Counted from the stretch's first letter, positions 28,657-37,827 are shown. The stretch: 64,000 nucleotides of DNA from Leptolyngbya sp. FACHB-8 (GCF_014695575.1 NZ_JACJOO010000015.1:124001-188000), one strand, 5' to 3'. Notes: a model not told the origin generated them from the sequence alone. Translations and numbers: made by a program.

Positions 28657-29580
28657 CTAAAGCAACCCCTCTTCTGTTAAAAACGTTTTCGCGACATCCG
28701 CAGGCTCTTTTTGGTTGCCGCTTACTTCGTAGTTAAGGCGTTGCATCACTTCATCGGTGAGCTTAGGAGCGAGAGCGTTCAGCGTATCGGCCAGCTGAGG
28801 GTTGGCATCAATGGCAGACTGCCGAACAACGGGAGCAACCTGGTAAGGAGGGAACAGCTTCTTGTCGTCTTCCAGGAGAACCAGATTGAAGGCGCTAATT
28901 TCTCCATCGGTGGCAAAAGCAACTGCCACATCCGCTTCGCCATCAACGATCGCCTTATAGCGCAGCCCAGGATCAACGGCCTTGTATTCCTTCAGTTGAA
29001 AATCGCCATACGCTTTCTGGATGCCGGGAAGACCATCCTCTCGAGCCTGAAATTCGGGTGGGCCGACAAGGGTTAAGGAGCTCGCCTTGGCCGCCATATC
29101 GGAAATGGTTTTGATGCCCAGCTCATCGGCTTTCTCGCGGGTCATGGCCAATGCCTGGGTGTTGTTCATTGGAGCAGGGTCTAGCCACACCAAATTGAAC
29201 TGCTCTTTGTAGGCTTTCGAGACGGTATCAAAGACCTGTTGTTGATCGCTGTTGGCAGGGCGTTTTAGAACGGTGAGTAACCCCGTTCCGGTGTACTCAG
29301 GATACAGATCAATTTCGTCGTTGACTAAACCCGCTTGAGCGACTGGGGTTCCGCCCAGATTTAGCTTACGTTCGACCTGGAACCCGGCTTTCTCCAGTGC
29401 CAGGGCGTACATTTCGCCAATAATGAACTGTTCAGTAAAGTCTTTAGACCCTACGCGGATAGGCCCGGATGAGGCGGCATTATTGCTGGTATTAGAACTA
29501 CCTCCGGTGCAGGCCACGATGAAGGTAGCGGTCATAAGCGCCAGCAGAGGCAGGATCAAAAAGCGCCGAAAAAATCGCAT
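28657..29580 (-). CDS. Glycine betaine/choline-type substrate-binding lipoprotein
   Basis: This 307-residue binding protein of the OpuAC/ProX fold begins MRFFRRFLILPLLALMTATFIVAC; the lipobox cysteine follows IVA, so it is a membrane-anchored lipoprotein. Family marks are IRVGSKDFTEQFIIGEMYALALEKAGF and GLVNDEIDLYPEYTGTGL. The ATG at 29580 has AGGAG at good spacing; a TTG 18 bases upstream is less likely. It is the first gene of the transporter operon. The exact ligand (betaine, choline, carnitine) cannot be told. Confidence 0.9.
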   Translation of the reverse strand: MRFFRRFLILPLLALMTATFIVACTGGSSNTSNNAASSGPIRVGSKDFTEQFIIGEMYALALEKAGFQVERKLNLGGTPVAQAGLVNDEIDLYPEYTGTGLLTVLKRPANSDQQQVFDTVSKAYKEQFNLVWLDPAPMNNTQALAMTREKADELGIKTISDMAAKASSLTLVGPPEFQAREDGLPGIQKAYGDFQLKEYKAVDPGLRYKAIVDGEADVAVAFATDGEISAFNLVLLEDDKKLFPPYQVAPVVRQSAIDANPQLADTLNALAPKLTDEVMQRLNYEVSGNQKEPADVAKTFLTEEGLL

Positions 29581-29737
29581 ATCGAACTCCTGGAGCAATG
29601 GGAAGGGGGAATTACAGATGGGGTCAGGAATCAGAACGACGGACAGTTTGGGCGATCGCCTCTACGCTGGAAACGCAAAACAGGGGACAGACGTATTCCT
29701 ACCCTCAAGTCTTATTCATCATACGGACAGGCCTGGT

Positions 29738-31267
29738 TCAGGGCAACCACTGAGGGCGTAATCCAACCAGGGGTAATTGCTGGGGTTCAACAGCGGTAGG
29801 CTTTCCGTCCTTGTCTTTGAGGATGGGGAAGAACCAGAGGCGGCTGGTGGCGATCGCCGAGCCATCAGAACCCCGCAGGGCCTCCTGGTTGTCGGGGCTA
29901 TCCGCCGTGACAGTCTGGTCGAATAGTAAGCCCAAGCCGTCAGGGGCAAGGCTCATTTGAATATCTCGCTGAAGGGGTAGCTTGAGCAGATCGATCCGTT
30001 CACCACTCTTTGTATTCACCGTGGTCAGAATAGGCTGTTCAATAAACTGATCACCTGGCAATAACTTGGTAACCAGGCAGTAAAGCCAGGTTTTGCTGGG
30101 ATCAAACTGAGCCGTCAGGATGGAACCATCGGTGGTGAGCAAATCCTTCTCGGTACCCTGGCTGGTGACCAGGAATAGCGACTCGGTAGGGTTCTCAGGG
30201 TCACGGTTGAATTTCACCATGGTGGCGGCTGAGCCATCGGAGGAGAAGCTTAGCACCATGCCAAATTTAGGCAAAAAGTCCAGCGGGTCTGCTCCAGACT
30301 GGAGTGGCAGAATTGCCATCCCTTCCCCCTGGGCCATGGCAACAGAGGTACTGTCAGGAGCAACCAGGAAATCGCCACCGGGTTCCGTTTCAACCCGTTC
30401 GGGTTCCTTGCCGGGATAGATCACCCAGAGGCCAAATTCGGAAGGGTTCTGGCGGTTGGCTCGTTGAGCGACGACAAATTCTCCACTGGGGGCCAGGTCA
30501 AACTTCAAGTTCTGATACTCGCGGTTATCCAGCACGAGTTCAATCACACCGGCCGGTTGAGGGCTGCTTTTGGGTTTGGGGCGATCGCCCTCCACACCCG
30601 GCCCTATGGTTGGCGCGCTGATGTGGATGCCTGTTGTGACGGTGTAAACCTTCTGATCCAACCCAAAGGGATCGTTGGAGTTGCGTTGTGTGGCAGAGAA
30701 AAGGATGCGATCGCCTGCTGGATAGGGCTCATAGTCCATCACGACCAGATCCGGCGGGGTCAATATTATCTCTTCTTTGCGAGTGAAGTTATTAAGGATG
30801 AGACGTCCAGCGCGATCGCCTTCCACCCCCAGGTAAACCAGAGCGCGATCGCGGCCCTGAAACGTGCTTTCGTACAGCAACATTTCCCGGCCATCCCTGT
30901 TTTTGCTGTAGAGATCTCGCGCTCCCTGCAATTGCAGCTTGAACTGGGTGCCATAAGGGGCAGGGTTTTCCAGAGTGTAAGCCATACGGCGACCGGCCCA
31001 GCTCATCTTGCCCGCCAGGGGAGGATCAATCTTGAGATTTCGCTCCACGCTTTCATGATCCATAGGACGGCTAAAGGTGAGCAAAAAGGCACGGTCTTCG
31101 GCTCCGATTTGGCGATCGCCCCAACTAAAATCCCGCACCCGTGGCGCGGTGTGATCCCCTGATAGGGACAAACCTCCGATCAAAAGGCTAAAAATCATGA
31201 TGAGTATGAGAGCAATGCGATCAATCGGTTGCCAGCGCTTAGAAGGTTTTGAGGGCCGAGACGTCAT
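29738..31267 (-). CDS. Membrane-anchored beta-propeller-like protein, unknown
   Basis: This 509-residue protein has a basic N-terminus and one membrane anchor (IALILIMIFSLLIGGLSL, about 18-36). An Ig-like segment follows (FLLTFSRPMDHESVERNLKIDPPLAGK...), as in bacterial Ig-like domains, then repeated beta-strands resembling a WD/TolB-like propeller. No catalytic motif is visible. It is probably extracytoplasmic. It lies 157 bases upstream of the osmolyte operon on the same strand but is probably separate. Confidence 0.65.
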   Translation of the reverse strand: MTSRPSKPSKRWQPIDRIALILIMIFSLLIGGLSLSGDHTAPRVRDFSWGDRQIGAEDRAFLLTFSRPMDHESVERNLKIDPPLAGKMSWAGRRMAYTLENPAPYGTQFKLQLQGARDLYSKNRDGREMLLYESTFQGRDRALVYLGVEGDRAGRLILNNFTRKEEIILTPPDLVVMDYEPYPAGDRILFSATQRNSNDPFGLDQKVYTVTTGIHISAPTIGPGVEGDRPKPKSSPQPAGVIELVLDNREYQNLKFDLAPSGEFVVAQRANRQNPSEFGLWVIYPGKEPERVETEPGGDFLVAPDSTSVAMAQGEGMAILPLQSGADPLDFLPKFGMVLSFSSDGSAATMVKFNRDPENPTESLFLVTSQGTEKDLLTTDGSILTAQFDPSKTWLYCLVTKLLPGDQFIEQPILTTVNTKSGERIDLLKLPLQRDIQMSLAPDGLGLLFDQTVTADSPDNQEALRGSDGSAIATSRLWFFPILKDKDGKPTAVEPQQLPLVGLRPQWLP

Positions 31268-31593
31268 ACTTTAGCGGATCAAGGGTGGAAGAGTGAGGAA
31301 GATTAAATTGTAAGGGGCAGAGCAGGCCATTGGCTGTAACAGAGAGGCGGTGTCTAATTTCTTCAGAGGCGGAATGCTCTAAATAGTGAATTCTCAGGGA
31401 GCGGATGACGGCCTTTTGAAGATGATGGAAGACTAGCAGCTTCCCCAAAAAGGTGGGCATAATCGGGGCAGGGGCGTTTACCACACATTTTTTTGATACG
31501 GCTTGTACTCGTGTTCCGTTTCGCTGCGGCCTAAGAAAAGCCCTGGCTCTCCTTTGGCCTTAGCAAAACTGAATCAATGTTGTGGATATTACT
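31268..31593. other. Intergenic region without recognised gene
   Basis: This is a divergent promoter region for the propeller-like and 2OG oxygenase genes. No repeat element and no convincing ORF is seen. Confidence 0.4.
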
Positions 31594-32187
31594 ATGACGA
31601 CCCTCTCTCACACGCTGACGGATTTGGGCCACGAAATCTATCTTGTCCGTAACTTGCTGGCTCCTTCAGTTTGCGAGCATGTCATTCAGGTCGCGGATTC
31701 TCAACAATTTGAGGCGTCTCGAACGTTAGGCGATGACATCGATCTAACAGTGCGCGGCGGTGATATATGGCGTTTGGGAGACCCGGCACCACTCGCGCAA
31801 TCAACGAACAAGCTGTTGATGAGTCAGGTGGTTGTGGTGCAGCGTTTGCTGTACGAACACTACGGGATGAAATTTCCTGTTGCGGAAAACTTCTCAATTT
31901 TGCGGTACCAGACAGGGCAGTTTTACCAACGCCATGTAGACAACATCCTTTTAGCAAACCGCTTCCAGGAGGTGCGACGGGGCATCCCAACCCGCGACAT
32001 CAGTGTGGTGGGTTACCTGAATGACGGCTTCCAGGGAGGAGAGACCTATTTTGATCGCCAGGATATTAAAGTTAGGCCGGAGGCTGGCAGTGTGCTAATT
32101 TTTCCGGCTTATTTCACCCATCCCCACCAATCCCTTCCTGTGACTACAGGTACCCAGTACGTGTTCACGACCTGGTTATTTCATTAG
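31594..32187 (+). CDS. 2OG-Fe(II) oxygenase-like protein (prolyl hydroxylase type)
   Basis: This 197-residue protein has the prolyl 4-hydroxylase fold. Iron ligands are H114 and D116 (YQRHVDN) and H178 (HPHQSLPV). In the family a Lys or Arg ten residues after the last His binds 2-oxoglutarate; here that position is Gln188 (TTGTQYVFTTW). It may bind 2OG differently or use another cosubstrate. GTG at 31582 is an alternative start. The TAG stop is formed by the TA duplication plus the first base of a family F repeat. Confidence 0.8.
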   Translation: MTTLSHTLTDLGHEIYLVRNLLAPSVCEHVIQVADSQQFEASRTLGDDIDLTVRGGDIWRLGDPAPLAQSTNKLLMSQVVVVQRLLYEHYGMKFPVAENFSILRYQTGQFYQRHVDNILLANRFQEVRRGIPTRDISVVGYLNDGFQGGETYFDRQDIKVRPEAGSVLIFPAYFTHPHQSLPVTTGTQYVFTTWLFH

Positions 32188-32263
32188 ACCTCCTGCGTGA
32201 GTCGTTGCGTGGCTTCGCTACGCAACGACTCACGCCCTCAAAACCCGATTCATGCAGGAGGTC
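32187..32263. repeat. Family F element, copy 1 (TA duplication)
   Basis: Ends GACCTCCTGC and GCAGGAGGTC match perfectly. TA lies on both sides (32185-32186, 32264-32265). An inner hairpin (GTGAGTCGTTGCGT.../...ACGCAACGACTCAC) is present. TA plus the first G makes the oxygenase stop TAG. Confidence 0.75.
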
Positions 32264-32265
32264 TA

Positions 32266-32645
32266 TTGACGAATGGGTTTTGTTGGAGACCGAATTAAGA
32301 GTTTATCCAAAAAACTAATGTTGGGGGTGTGTATGCATACCACCCTTCCCAAATTAGGTTTTTGGATGGATTCTAATACCAATTCAATACGCAGTTTTTT
32401 GACAAGCTGCACTCAGTAACGCTTGTCAAAAACAAACTGTCTAAACCCGATCGCGTAAGGCTATGTGGGGTTAGAACACCCGAAGGCAATGTCTTGGCGG
32501 GCAACGCACAAAACATTGCCTTTAAGCGACGACTCACCCGGAAAAATCCTATAAATCTTTCAATGATGAGCATAATCAGGGTTACAGGATTAGCCTTGAG
32601 AGAGTATGCTCCTGAACATTAAGCCGTCAGGGAGGGATCTTTGTA
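32266..32645. other. Intergenic region with two imperfect hairpins
   Basis: Hairpins lie at about 32302-32367 (TCCAAAAA.../...TTTTTGGA around a GGGTGTG tip) and 32390-32440 (CAGTTTTTTGACAAGC.../...GCTTGTCAAAAACAAACTG). No gene is visible. Confidence 0.45.
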
Positions 32646-33893
32646 ATGTCTACTATTTCGGAAGCGGAACGGCAGGCGATCGCCTATCTCCTCTCCCCTC
32701 AGTCGGTTCGCGACCGCTGCGGCCAATTATTTGAACTGGCACGAAAGGATAAGCTGGCACATTTTCGGTTAAATCTGTCCCAACTGCCCTTTGCGGCTGA
32801 TTATGTGCTGGCGGTTATGCGACAAAATTATCCCGACCTACAAGTGCCATTCCATAGCCGATGGCGACACTTTAATGCAGGAGGGAGCGATCGCCTCGCC
32901 GAGCTGGATCAACGGCTAGCGTCTCTCAATCCCCTGGAGCAGGCCCGTGCCCGTTTCGATCTCGTCATTCCGAGTGTGTTGCTGGATGCAGGCGCAGGCG
33001 CGAACTGGCGTTATCAGGAAGCTGAGACGGGGCAGGTGTCTCAACGCTCTGAGGGGTTGGCGATCGCGAGCTTTCGTATGTTCTGCGCGGGTGCTTTCTC
33101 CAGCGTGCCAGCGGCTCCCCTGCAAACAGATTCTGAGGCGCTGCTGAATCTGGATGCTTCTGCCTTACGAGACGGGTTTCAAGTAACGGACGCAAACCCC
33201 CTGGTGGGCCTGGAAGGACGACTCCAGTTGATGTGTCGTTTGGGGCAAGTCTTGCGCGATCATCCCCAATACTTTGGTGCTGAAAATCCCCGTCCAGGTT
33301 ACCTGGTTGACTACCTCTTAAAGCAGTCTGTCGATCAGCAACTTCCGGCTCCTAAAGTGTTAAGTGCTGTCTTGCAAAGCCTGGGTAATATCTGGCCGGG
33401 TCGCATTCAACTGTCTGGAATTAACCTGGGGGATGTCTGGTCACATTCTGCGCTAACGGGTGATCAACTGGCTGATGGAGGACTGGTTCCCTTTCACAAG
33501 CTTTCCCAATGGCTCACCTATTCTTTGCTTGAACCCCTGCAAACTCTAGGGATAACGATTACTCAGCTGGATCAGCTCACCGGCCTGGCCGAGTACCGTA
33601 ATGGTGGCCTATGTATTGATACAGGACTGCTAGAACCGAAGCACGAAGCGGTCACGAAAGAGGCTCACCTGCCTTCTTCGGAAATCATTGTGGAATGGCG
33701 TGCCGTAACCGTGATTCTGCTCGACAAAATTGCAGATGCGATTCGCCAATCGCTAAACCTTAGCGAAATAGACCTGCCCCTGGTGAAGGTCTTGGAGGGG
33801 GGAACATGGGCCGCAGGTCGTCAAATTGCCGCTGAAAAGCGGATGGGCGGTGGTCCCCCCATTCAAATCGAGAGTGATGGCACCGTGTTTTAA
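32646..33893 (+). CDS. DUF1688 / URC4-Urg3 family protein
   Basis: This 415-residue protein carries the DUF1688 signatures QSVRDRCGQLFELARKDKL, FHSRWRHFNAGG and LLDAGAGANWRY. Fungal relatives (URC4/Urg3) act in a uracil catabolism route, and bacterial homologues often lie with GTP cyclohydrolase II-like and phosphoribosyltransferase genes. None of those partners is next to it here. The ATG follows GGGAGGGATC. It is probably cytosolic. The reaction remains undefined. Confidence 0.85.
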   Translation: MSTISEAERQAIAYLLSPQSVRDRCGQLFELARKDKLAHFRLNLSQLPFAADYVLAVMRQNYPDLQVPFHSRWRHFNAGGSDRLAELDQRLASLNPLEQARARFDLVIPSVLLDAGAGANWRYQEAETGQVSQRSEGLAIASFRMFCAGAFSSVPAAPLQTDSEALLNLDASALRDGFQVTDANPLVGLEGRLQLMCRLGQVLRDHPQYFGAENPRPGYLVDYLLKQSVDQQLPAPKVLSAVLQSLGNIWPGRIQLSGINLGDVWSHSALTGDQLADGGLVPFHKLSQWLTYSLLEPLQTLGITITQLDQLTGLAEYRNGGLCIDTGLLEPKHEAVTKEAHLPSSEIIVEWRAVTVILLDKIADAIRQSLNLSEIDLPLVKVLEGGTWAAGRQIAAEKRMGGGPPIQIESDGTVF

Positions 33894-33936
33894 CGATCGC
33901 TATGACAAAATTAGGGCTCTGAGTTTTATTGGAAAA

Positions 33937-33963
33937 ATGTGCGCAGGTTCTACCTGCGCACAT
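33937..33963. terminator. Bidirectional hairpin between convergent genes
   Basis: ATGTGCGCAGGT and ACCTGCGCACAT surround TCT. It lies between the ends of the DUF1688 and RTX-like genes, and A-rich and T-rich bases occur only on one side. Confidence 0.5.
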
Positions 33964-33966
33964 CCA

Positions 33967-34695
33967 TTAAACAAACACGAAACTCGTGTCAAAACTGGTT
34001 AGACTGACGCCATAAACGACCCCAATCAACTCTGGGGTTGTAGCCCCTTCTGGGCTGTAGGAAATGCTGGTTCCTGTGACACCCAGGGATGCGGGAAGTT
34101 CTGCCAGAACATAATCACTGGCCTGGCCCTGAAGTTGGATAACGTCGTTACCGGTGGTGAAGTCGGCGATCGCCGCAAAATCTAATGCTCCATCGGTGCT
34201 GGCATCCCCATCGTTGTAGAAGGCCGAAGCTGTATTTCCCAGCCCAAACGTGTCGCTGCCACTTCCGCCAATCAACACATCAACCTCGCCCACGCCAGTC
34301 GTTGTAGCCGCAGTTCCCGTTAAGGTATCGTTGCCCTGGCCGCCATAAACAATGTCATTAGCGGCAGTGCCCGTGAGATTGTCGTCGGTGATAAGGGTGT
34401 TGTTGGTAGCGATTACATCCTCAAACGCTGAAAGAATCGTGAGCCCTTCAGCGTCGGTAATGCCAAGCGATTCACCTAACTCACTTGCGGTTGTGGAGAG
34501 CGATGTCAGTTCTTCTTGACTCAGCTCACCATCTCCTAAAGCTGTTAAAGCGCTATCAATTAACGGGGATAAGTCAACATCCGATAGAGGTATATCGATA
34601 CTGCTCTCAATGGCATCAATGAGCGCTTGGATATCTTCTTGAAAGCCATCGGGGGCAACCAGATTGATTGAGTCAGAGATGCTAAATGTAGCCAT
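33967..34695 (-). CDS. RTX/hemolysin-type calcium-binding protein
   Basis: This 242-residue, very acidic protein has no Sec signal. The N-terminal about 105 residues are helical and EF-like (DGELSQEELTSL). RTX-type glycine repeats follow: YGGQGNDTLTG and IGGSGSDTFGLG. A beta-rich end, DFTTGNDVIQLQG...VFV, is typical of type I secretion signals. It is probably secreted and calcium-binding. No secretion genes are nearby. The upstream AAGGAGACTTTC supports the start. Confidence 0.78.
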   Translation of the reverse strand: MATFSISDSINLVAPDGFQEDIQALIDAIESSIDIPLSDVDLSPLIDSALTALGDGELSQEELTSLSTTASELGESLGITDAEGLTILSAFEDVIATNNTLITDDNLTGTAANDIVYGGQGNDTLTGTAATTTGVGEVDVLIGGSGSDTFGLGNTASAFYNDGDASTDGALDFAAIADFTTGNDVIQLQGQASDYVLAELPASLGVTGTSISYSPEGATTPELIGVVYGVSLTSFDTSFVFV

Positions 34696-35422
34696 CAGAA
34701 AGTCTCCTTTAATAAACGGCGATTTGTCTGACGAGGCTTCGAAACGTGAACGTTGAGTTAGGGGTACTCAACGAAACAAACGTTTCCAGGATACCCTAAC
34801 CTCCCCTATCCTGCTATTGCTAACATTTTTATTGAATTTGCAGGCTATACGAGGCAACTCTTGTGGGCCAGGGATTTCAGCGCATCATTGTAACTTATCG
34901 AGTTTTATAACGTTCTTGGATTTAGAGATATGAGGTATGAATTTGCCTGATGCAATGGGCTTATAGTTTTGACGAGGCTTAATGTTCCTTTAATGTCAGT
35001 TTCTAAACTTATTTCTATTCGATGGTTGCGATCGAATTTTAAGGATCTTGTATTTACTAATCTGTCATTCTTCTTGTGGAATTAGTTTTTATAAAAATAG
35101 CGAGAATCTATTTTGAAAGTTATTTTTCGTGTGCAAATCGCATAAAAGGCGAGCCTTTTAGTCAGCTTTAGAGAACGCCCTAATACTAACTAGTCAGTAT
35201 TAGCCCATATTTGGATATGGGGGTGCTTCACACCTCTCATTTCCAAATACAGGCAAACGTGAACCGTTTAGTACTAGGGTGGGGTACCATAATCATGTGA
35301 AAGACCTTCTTGTTAAGAATGGTTTAAGGAATACTTAGGCTGAAGTCTTTCAATCTATTTTCGCTATTACGGTGGCATCTACACATAAGGAGTTGTTAAT
35401 GTTGTGTGTGTAGATTGAAGTT
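34696..35422. other. AT-rich intergenic region
   Basis: This 727-base, AT-rich gap lies between the divergent RTX-like and histidine kinase genes. No gene is visible. A degenerate element is possible between CTAG at 35190-35193 and 35274-35277, with a weak hairpin (TATTTGGATATGGGGGTG...). Confidence 0.4.
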
Positions 35423-36805
35423 GTGTCAATTCTCCCTGCCTCCGATTTTCCCTTAACTACTGTGTTTTCTTTCTCTAATTTGACCCTGGAATCAACCCTG
35501 CAAGAGTTAACACTCTATGAGTGTCAGGTTGAGTCCTTTGAAAGGGTATCTGAAGTTGTGCAGTTGCTAGATCAACGGCCTGAATTACCCGGTATTCTTG
35601 TTACGGAGCGAGGCAAAACTGTAGGCTTACTATCCCGACGGCGATTTCTTACAAAGATGAGCCGTCCCTATGCATTAGAACTTTATTTGAAGCGATCGCT
35701 CCAATCATTTTGCAGCTCAACGGATACTCGATTTCTCTTATTTTCGGGGGGCGATCGCATTGTCGATGCCGCTCAGCAGTCAGTAAAGCGATCGCTCGAT
35801 TACCTCTACGATCCTGTAGTAGTTCAGCTCAGCGAAAAAGAGCATCGGCTACTGGACGTGCATCAACTGCTCGTAGCCCAATCAACCATTCATGAATTGG
35901 CGCAGCAGGTGATTCGAGAGCAATCCCGGAACCAGATGATCCAGGCCGAAAAGATGGTGAGCCTTGGGCGTGTAGTTGCCAATGTAGCCCACGAAATTCT
36001 AAACCCGGTGAACTTTATTTCAGGGAACTTGGGCTATCTCAAAAGCTATGTTGAGAACTTATTAAAACTATTGGAGTTGTATGAAGTCAGCCTTCCAAAT
36101 CCTCCCTCACCAGTGCTAAAAGCTCGGGATGAAATTGGAATTGATTTTGTGCGATCAGATGTTGGTAAAATTCTCGAAAGCCTGAAGGTTGGTGCTGTTC
36201 GCTTAAAGGGTATTGCCGAAAGCCTCAGAAAATTTTCGCGGATGGATGATGGTCAGCTTCAAAAAACGGATGTTCATCAGTGTATTGATCATGCACTTCT
36301 CATCCTCAATAGCCGTACTAAAAATACAGTAGAAATTGAGAAAGACTACGGGGATTTGGTAGCCATTGATTGTTATCCCAATCAACTGTCTCAAGTCTTT
36401 ATGAACATTCTCAGTAATGGTATTGATGCTCTACTGGAACGAGCCAATCAAAAAATGGTGAGTGCCTCAGTTGCTTCTTACCAGAATGGTGAAGGTTCTG
36501 AGCTGTCATCTAAACCTTGGCGTCCTGTTATTACCATTCGAACCTGGATGAAGGGCGATGAAGAAGTGGCGATCGCCATTTCCGACAATGGCACAGGCAT
36601 CCCCAAAAAAATTCAACAACACATCTTCGAAGAGTTTTTCACAACAAAACCCGAAGGTCAGGGGACAGGTTTAGGCTTAGCGATCAGCTATCAAATTGTG
36701 ACAGAACGTCATCTGGGGCAACTCAATCTGAAATCTGAATTAGGTGTAGGAACAGAATTTGAAATCTTTCTTCCAATTCACCATAGTTCCCCAGCCTATA
36801 AATAA
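35423..36805 (+). CDS. Sensor histidine kinase
   Basis: This 460-residue soluble kinase has an N-terminal CBS-like sensor region (about 35-140: LDQRPELPGILVTERGKTVGLLSRRRFL). A coiled coil is followed by the H box VAHEILNPVNFI with phospho-acceptor H190, N box MNILSNGIDAL, G1 SDNGTGIP and G2 GQGTGLGLAIS. The NPVNFISGNLGYL form of the H box is common in cyanobacterial kinases. No response regulator is adjacent. The start is GTG with a weak ribosome site. The signal is unknown. Confidence 0.88.
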   Translation: MSILPASDFPLTTVFSFSNLTLESTLQELTLYECQVESFERVSEVVQLLDQRPELPGILVTERGKTVGLLSRRRFLTKMSRPYALELYLKRSLQSFCSSTDTRFLLFSGGDRIVDAAQQSVKRSLDYLYDPVVVQLSEKEHRLLDVHQLLVAQSTIHELAQQVIREQSRNQMIQAEKMVSLGRVVANVAHEILNPVNFISGNLGYLKSYVENLLKLLELYEVSLPNPPSPVLKARDEIGIDFVRSDVGKILESLKVGAVRLKGIAESLRKFSRMDDGQLQKTDVHQCIDHALLILNSRTKNTVEIEKDYGDLVAIDCYPNQLSQVFMNILSNGIDALLERANQKMVSASVASYQNGEGSELSSKPWRPVITIRTWMKGDEEVAIAISDNGTGIPKKIQQHIFEEFFTTKPEGQGTGLGLAISYQIVTERHLGQLNLKSELGVGTEFEIFLPIHHSSPAYK

Positions 36806-36981
36806 TCTGAGTAGTCTACTTGGGCAGTCGTCACATGCCTAATCTGGCTTTTCAACTCAGTGTCAATAATCGCAAAGGCTACTCTGCCTCAACCTATCGC
36901 AGGTACTTTAGAGGAGCACGCTGAAGCTCATCAACTATCACATTCGCCATACAGCTACCCCATCTCTCCAAGCTGTCTTAG

Positions 36982-37055
36982 GGGCTGTTTTAAAGGTTGT
37001 TTTCCGTACACGAAGGGTACGGAAAACAACTTTGCAGCGAGTTTTAAAACACGCC
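36982..37055. repeat. Family H element, copy 2 (TTAG duplication)
   Basis: Left end GGGCTGTTTTAAAGG, right end TTTTAAAACACGCC, with TTAG on both sides (36978-36981, 37056-37059). The inner hairpin is GTTGTTTTCCGTAC.../...GTACGGAAAACAAC. Confidence 0.7.
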
Positions 37056-37091
37056 TTAGCCCGAATAGATCAACGTTTACGTTTGAGCCAA

Positions 37092-37400
37092 TTAAAAATT
37101 GGTAATAGGATTGCGGCTTGCTAACCACCGTTCTAAGGATTTCTGGCTTTCACTGCTTTGACGACCTGCTAGTAAGCCTTCAATACCAATGTGTTCATCT
37201 AGATCAACCCATTCAATAGCGTAACCATCAGCGAGCAATTGCCAGTTCTGCCGTTCTGCCAGAGAACCATGCAATAAACGGGGGTACCAGGAAAGAGGAA
37301 CAATTAGGCTCCGCCCATCAACCAGATCAATGATGAGTTTTTCATCCGTTATGGTGACTTGAGCAGCAAGGGGTTCTGTTTCAAGCGTCAAAGTAGTCAT
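37092..37400 (-). CDS. DUF2442 protein (toxin-antitoxin-like partner)
   Basis: This 102-residue protein contains the DUF2442 core (VTITDEKLIIDLVDGRSLIVPLSWYPRLLHGS...). DUF2442 genes are commonly paired with DUF4160 genes, as here, in modules suspected to be toxin-antitoxin systems. The start MTTLTLETEP at 37400 overlaps the upstream gene by 20 bases, implying coupled translation. A start 39 bases earlier is possible but would lengthen the overlap. Confidence 0.82.
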   Translation of the reverse strand: MTTLTLETEPLAAQVTITDEKLIIDLVDGRSLIVPLSWYPRLLHGSLAERQNWQLLADGYAIEWVDLDEHIGIEGLLAGRQSSESQKSLERWLASRNPITNF

Positions 37401-37617
37401 GCCATGCCTCCAGTAAGGTTTGATGGTACTCCTCCACAACTTTCTTAATATCGTTTAACTCATGCTCTTTGAAGCCTCGATTCTTTTCAAGGGCGATCGG
37501 GATGAGCCAAAATTTTGCAAGTTGACGGTCACGCTTTACATGAATATGAGCAGGTTCAGCCCTATCAGAACTAAAGAAGATAAAGCTGTAGGGGCCAACC
37601 TGAAGAACTGTGGGCAT
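37381..37617 (-). CDS. DUF4160 protein (toxin-antitoxin-like partner)
   Basis: This 78-residue DUF4160 protein is recognised by MPTVLQVGPYSFIFFSSDRAEPAHIHVKRD, where the EPxHIHV segment is the family hallmark, and LNDIKKVVEEYHQTLLEAWHDYF. It is the first gene of a two-gene unit with DUF2442. The roles of toxin and antitoxin are not established for this pair. Confidence 0.85.
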   Translation of the reverse strand: MPTVLQVGPYSFIFFSSDRAEPAHIHVKRDRQLAKFWLIPIALEKNRGFKEHELNDIKKVVEEYHQTLLEAWHDYFDA

Positions 37618-37680
37618 GAGCTAGATGTTCGCTGATCTGACCTTAGTTTAACCTGCCAATACTTGACAGCTAAGGAATAG

Positions 37681-37800
37681 AGGCGATCGCCCCCCACTCA
37701 CCCCATTAGAAGGAGTGCGATCGCCCCTCCCGTTTGCAGTTGCGATCGCCCCTCCACTCCACTCATCTACCCATCCACTCATCCACTCATCTACACTTAA
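37681..37800. repeat. HIP1 cluster and short tandem repeats
   Basis: Three GATCGCCCC-containing HIP1-type sites lie within about 75 bases. They are followed by short repeats of CCACTCATC(TAC) (CACTCATCTACCCATCCACTCATCC...). It separates the two toxin-antitoxin-like pairs. Confidence 0.7.
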
Positions 37801-37827
37801 AGAACCCATCCAACAGCCCACAATCCC

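Noticed and set aside
31239..31484. 81-residue open frame upstream of the propeller-like gene
   Set aside because: It overlaps the promoter region and the first codons of the propeller gene, has no ribosome site and no recognisable pattern.
37092..37439. Longer start of the DUF2442 gene at 37439
   Set aside because: The added 13 residues are unlike the family and would increase the overlap with the DUF4160 gene; the start at 37400 is preferred.
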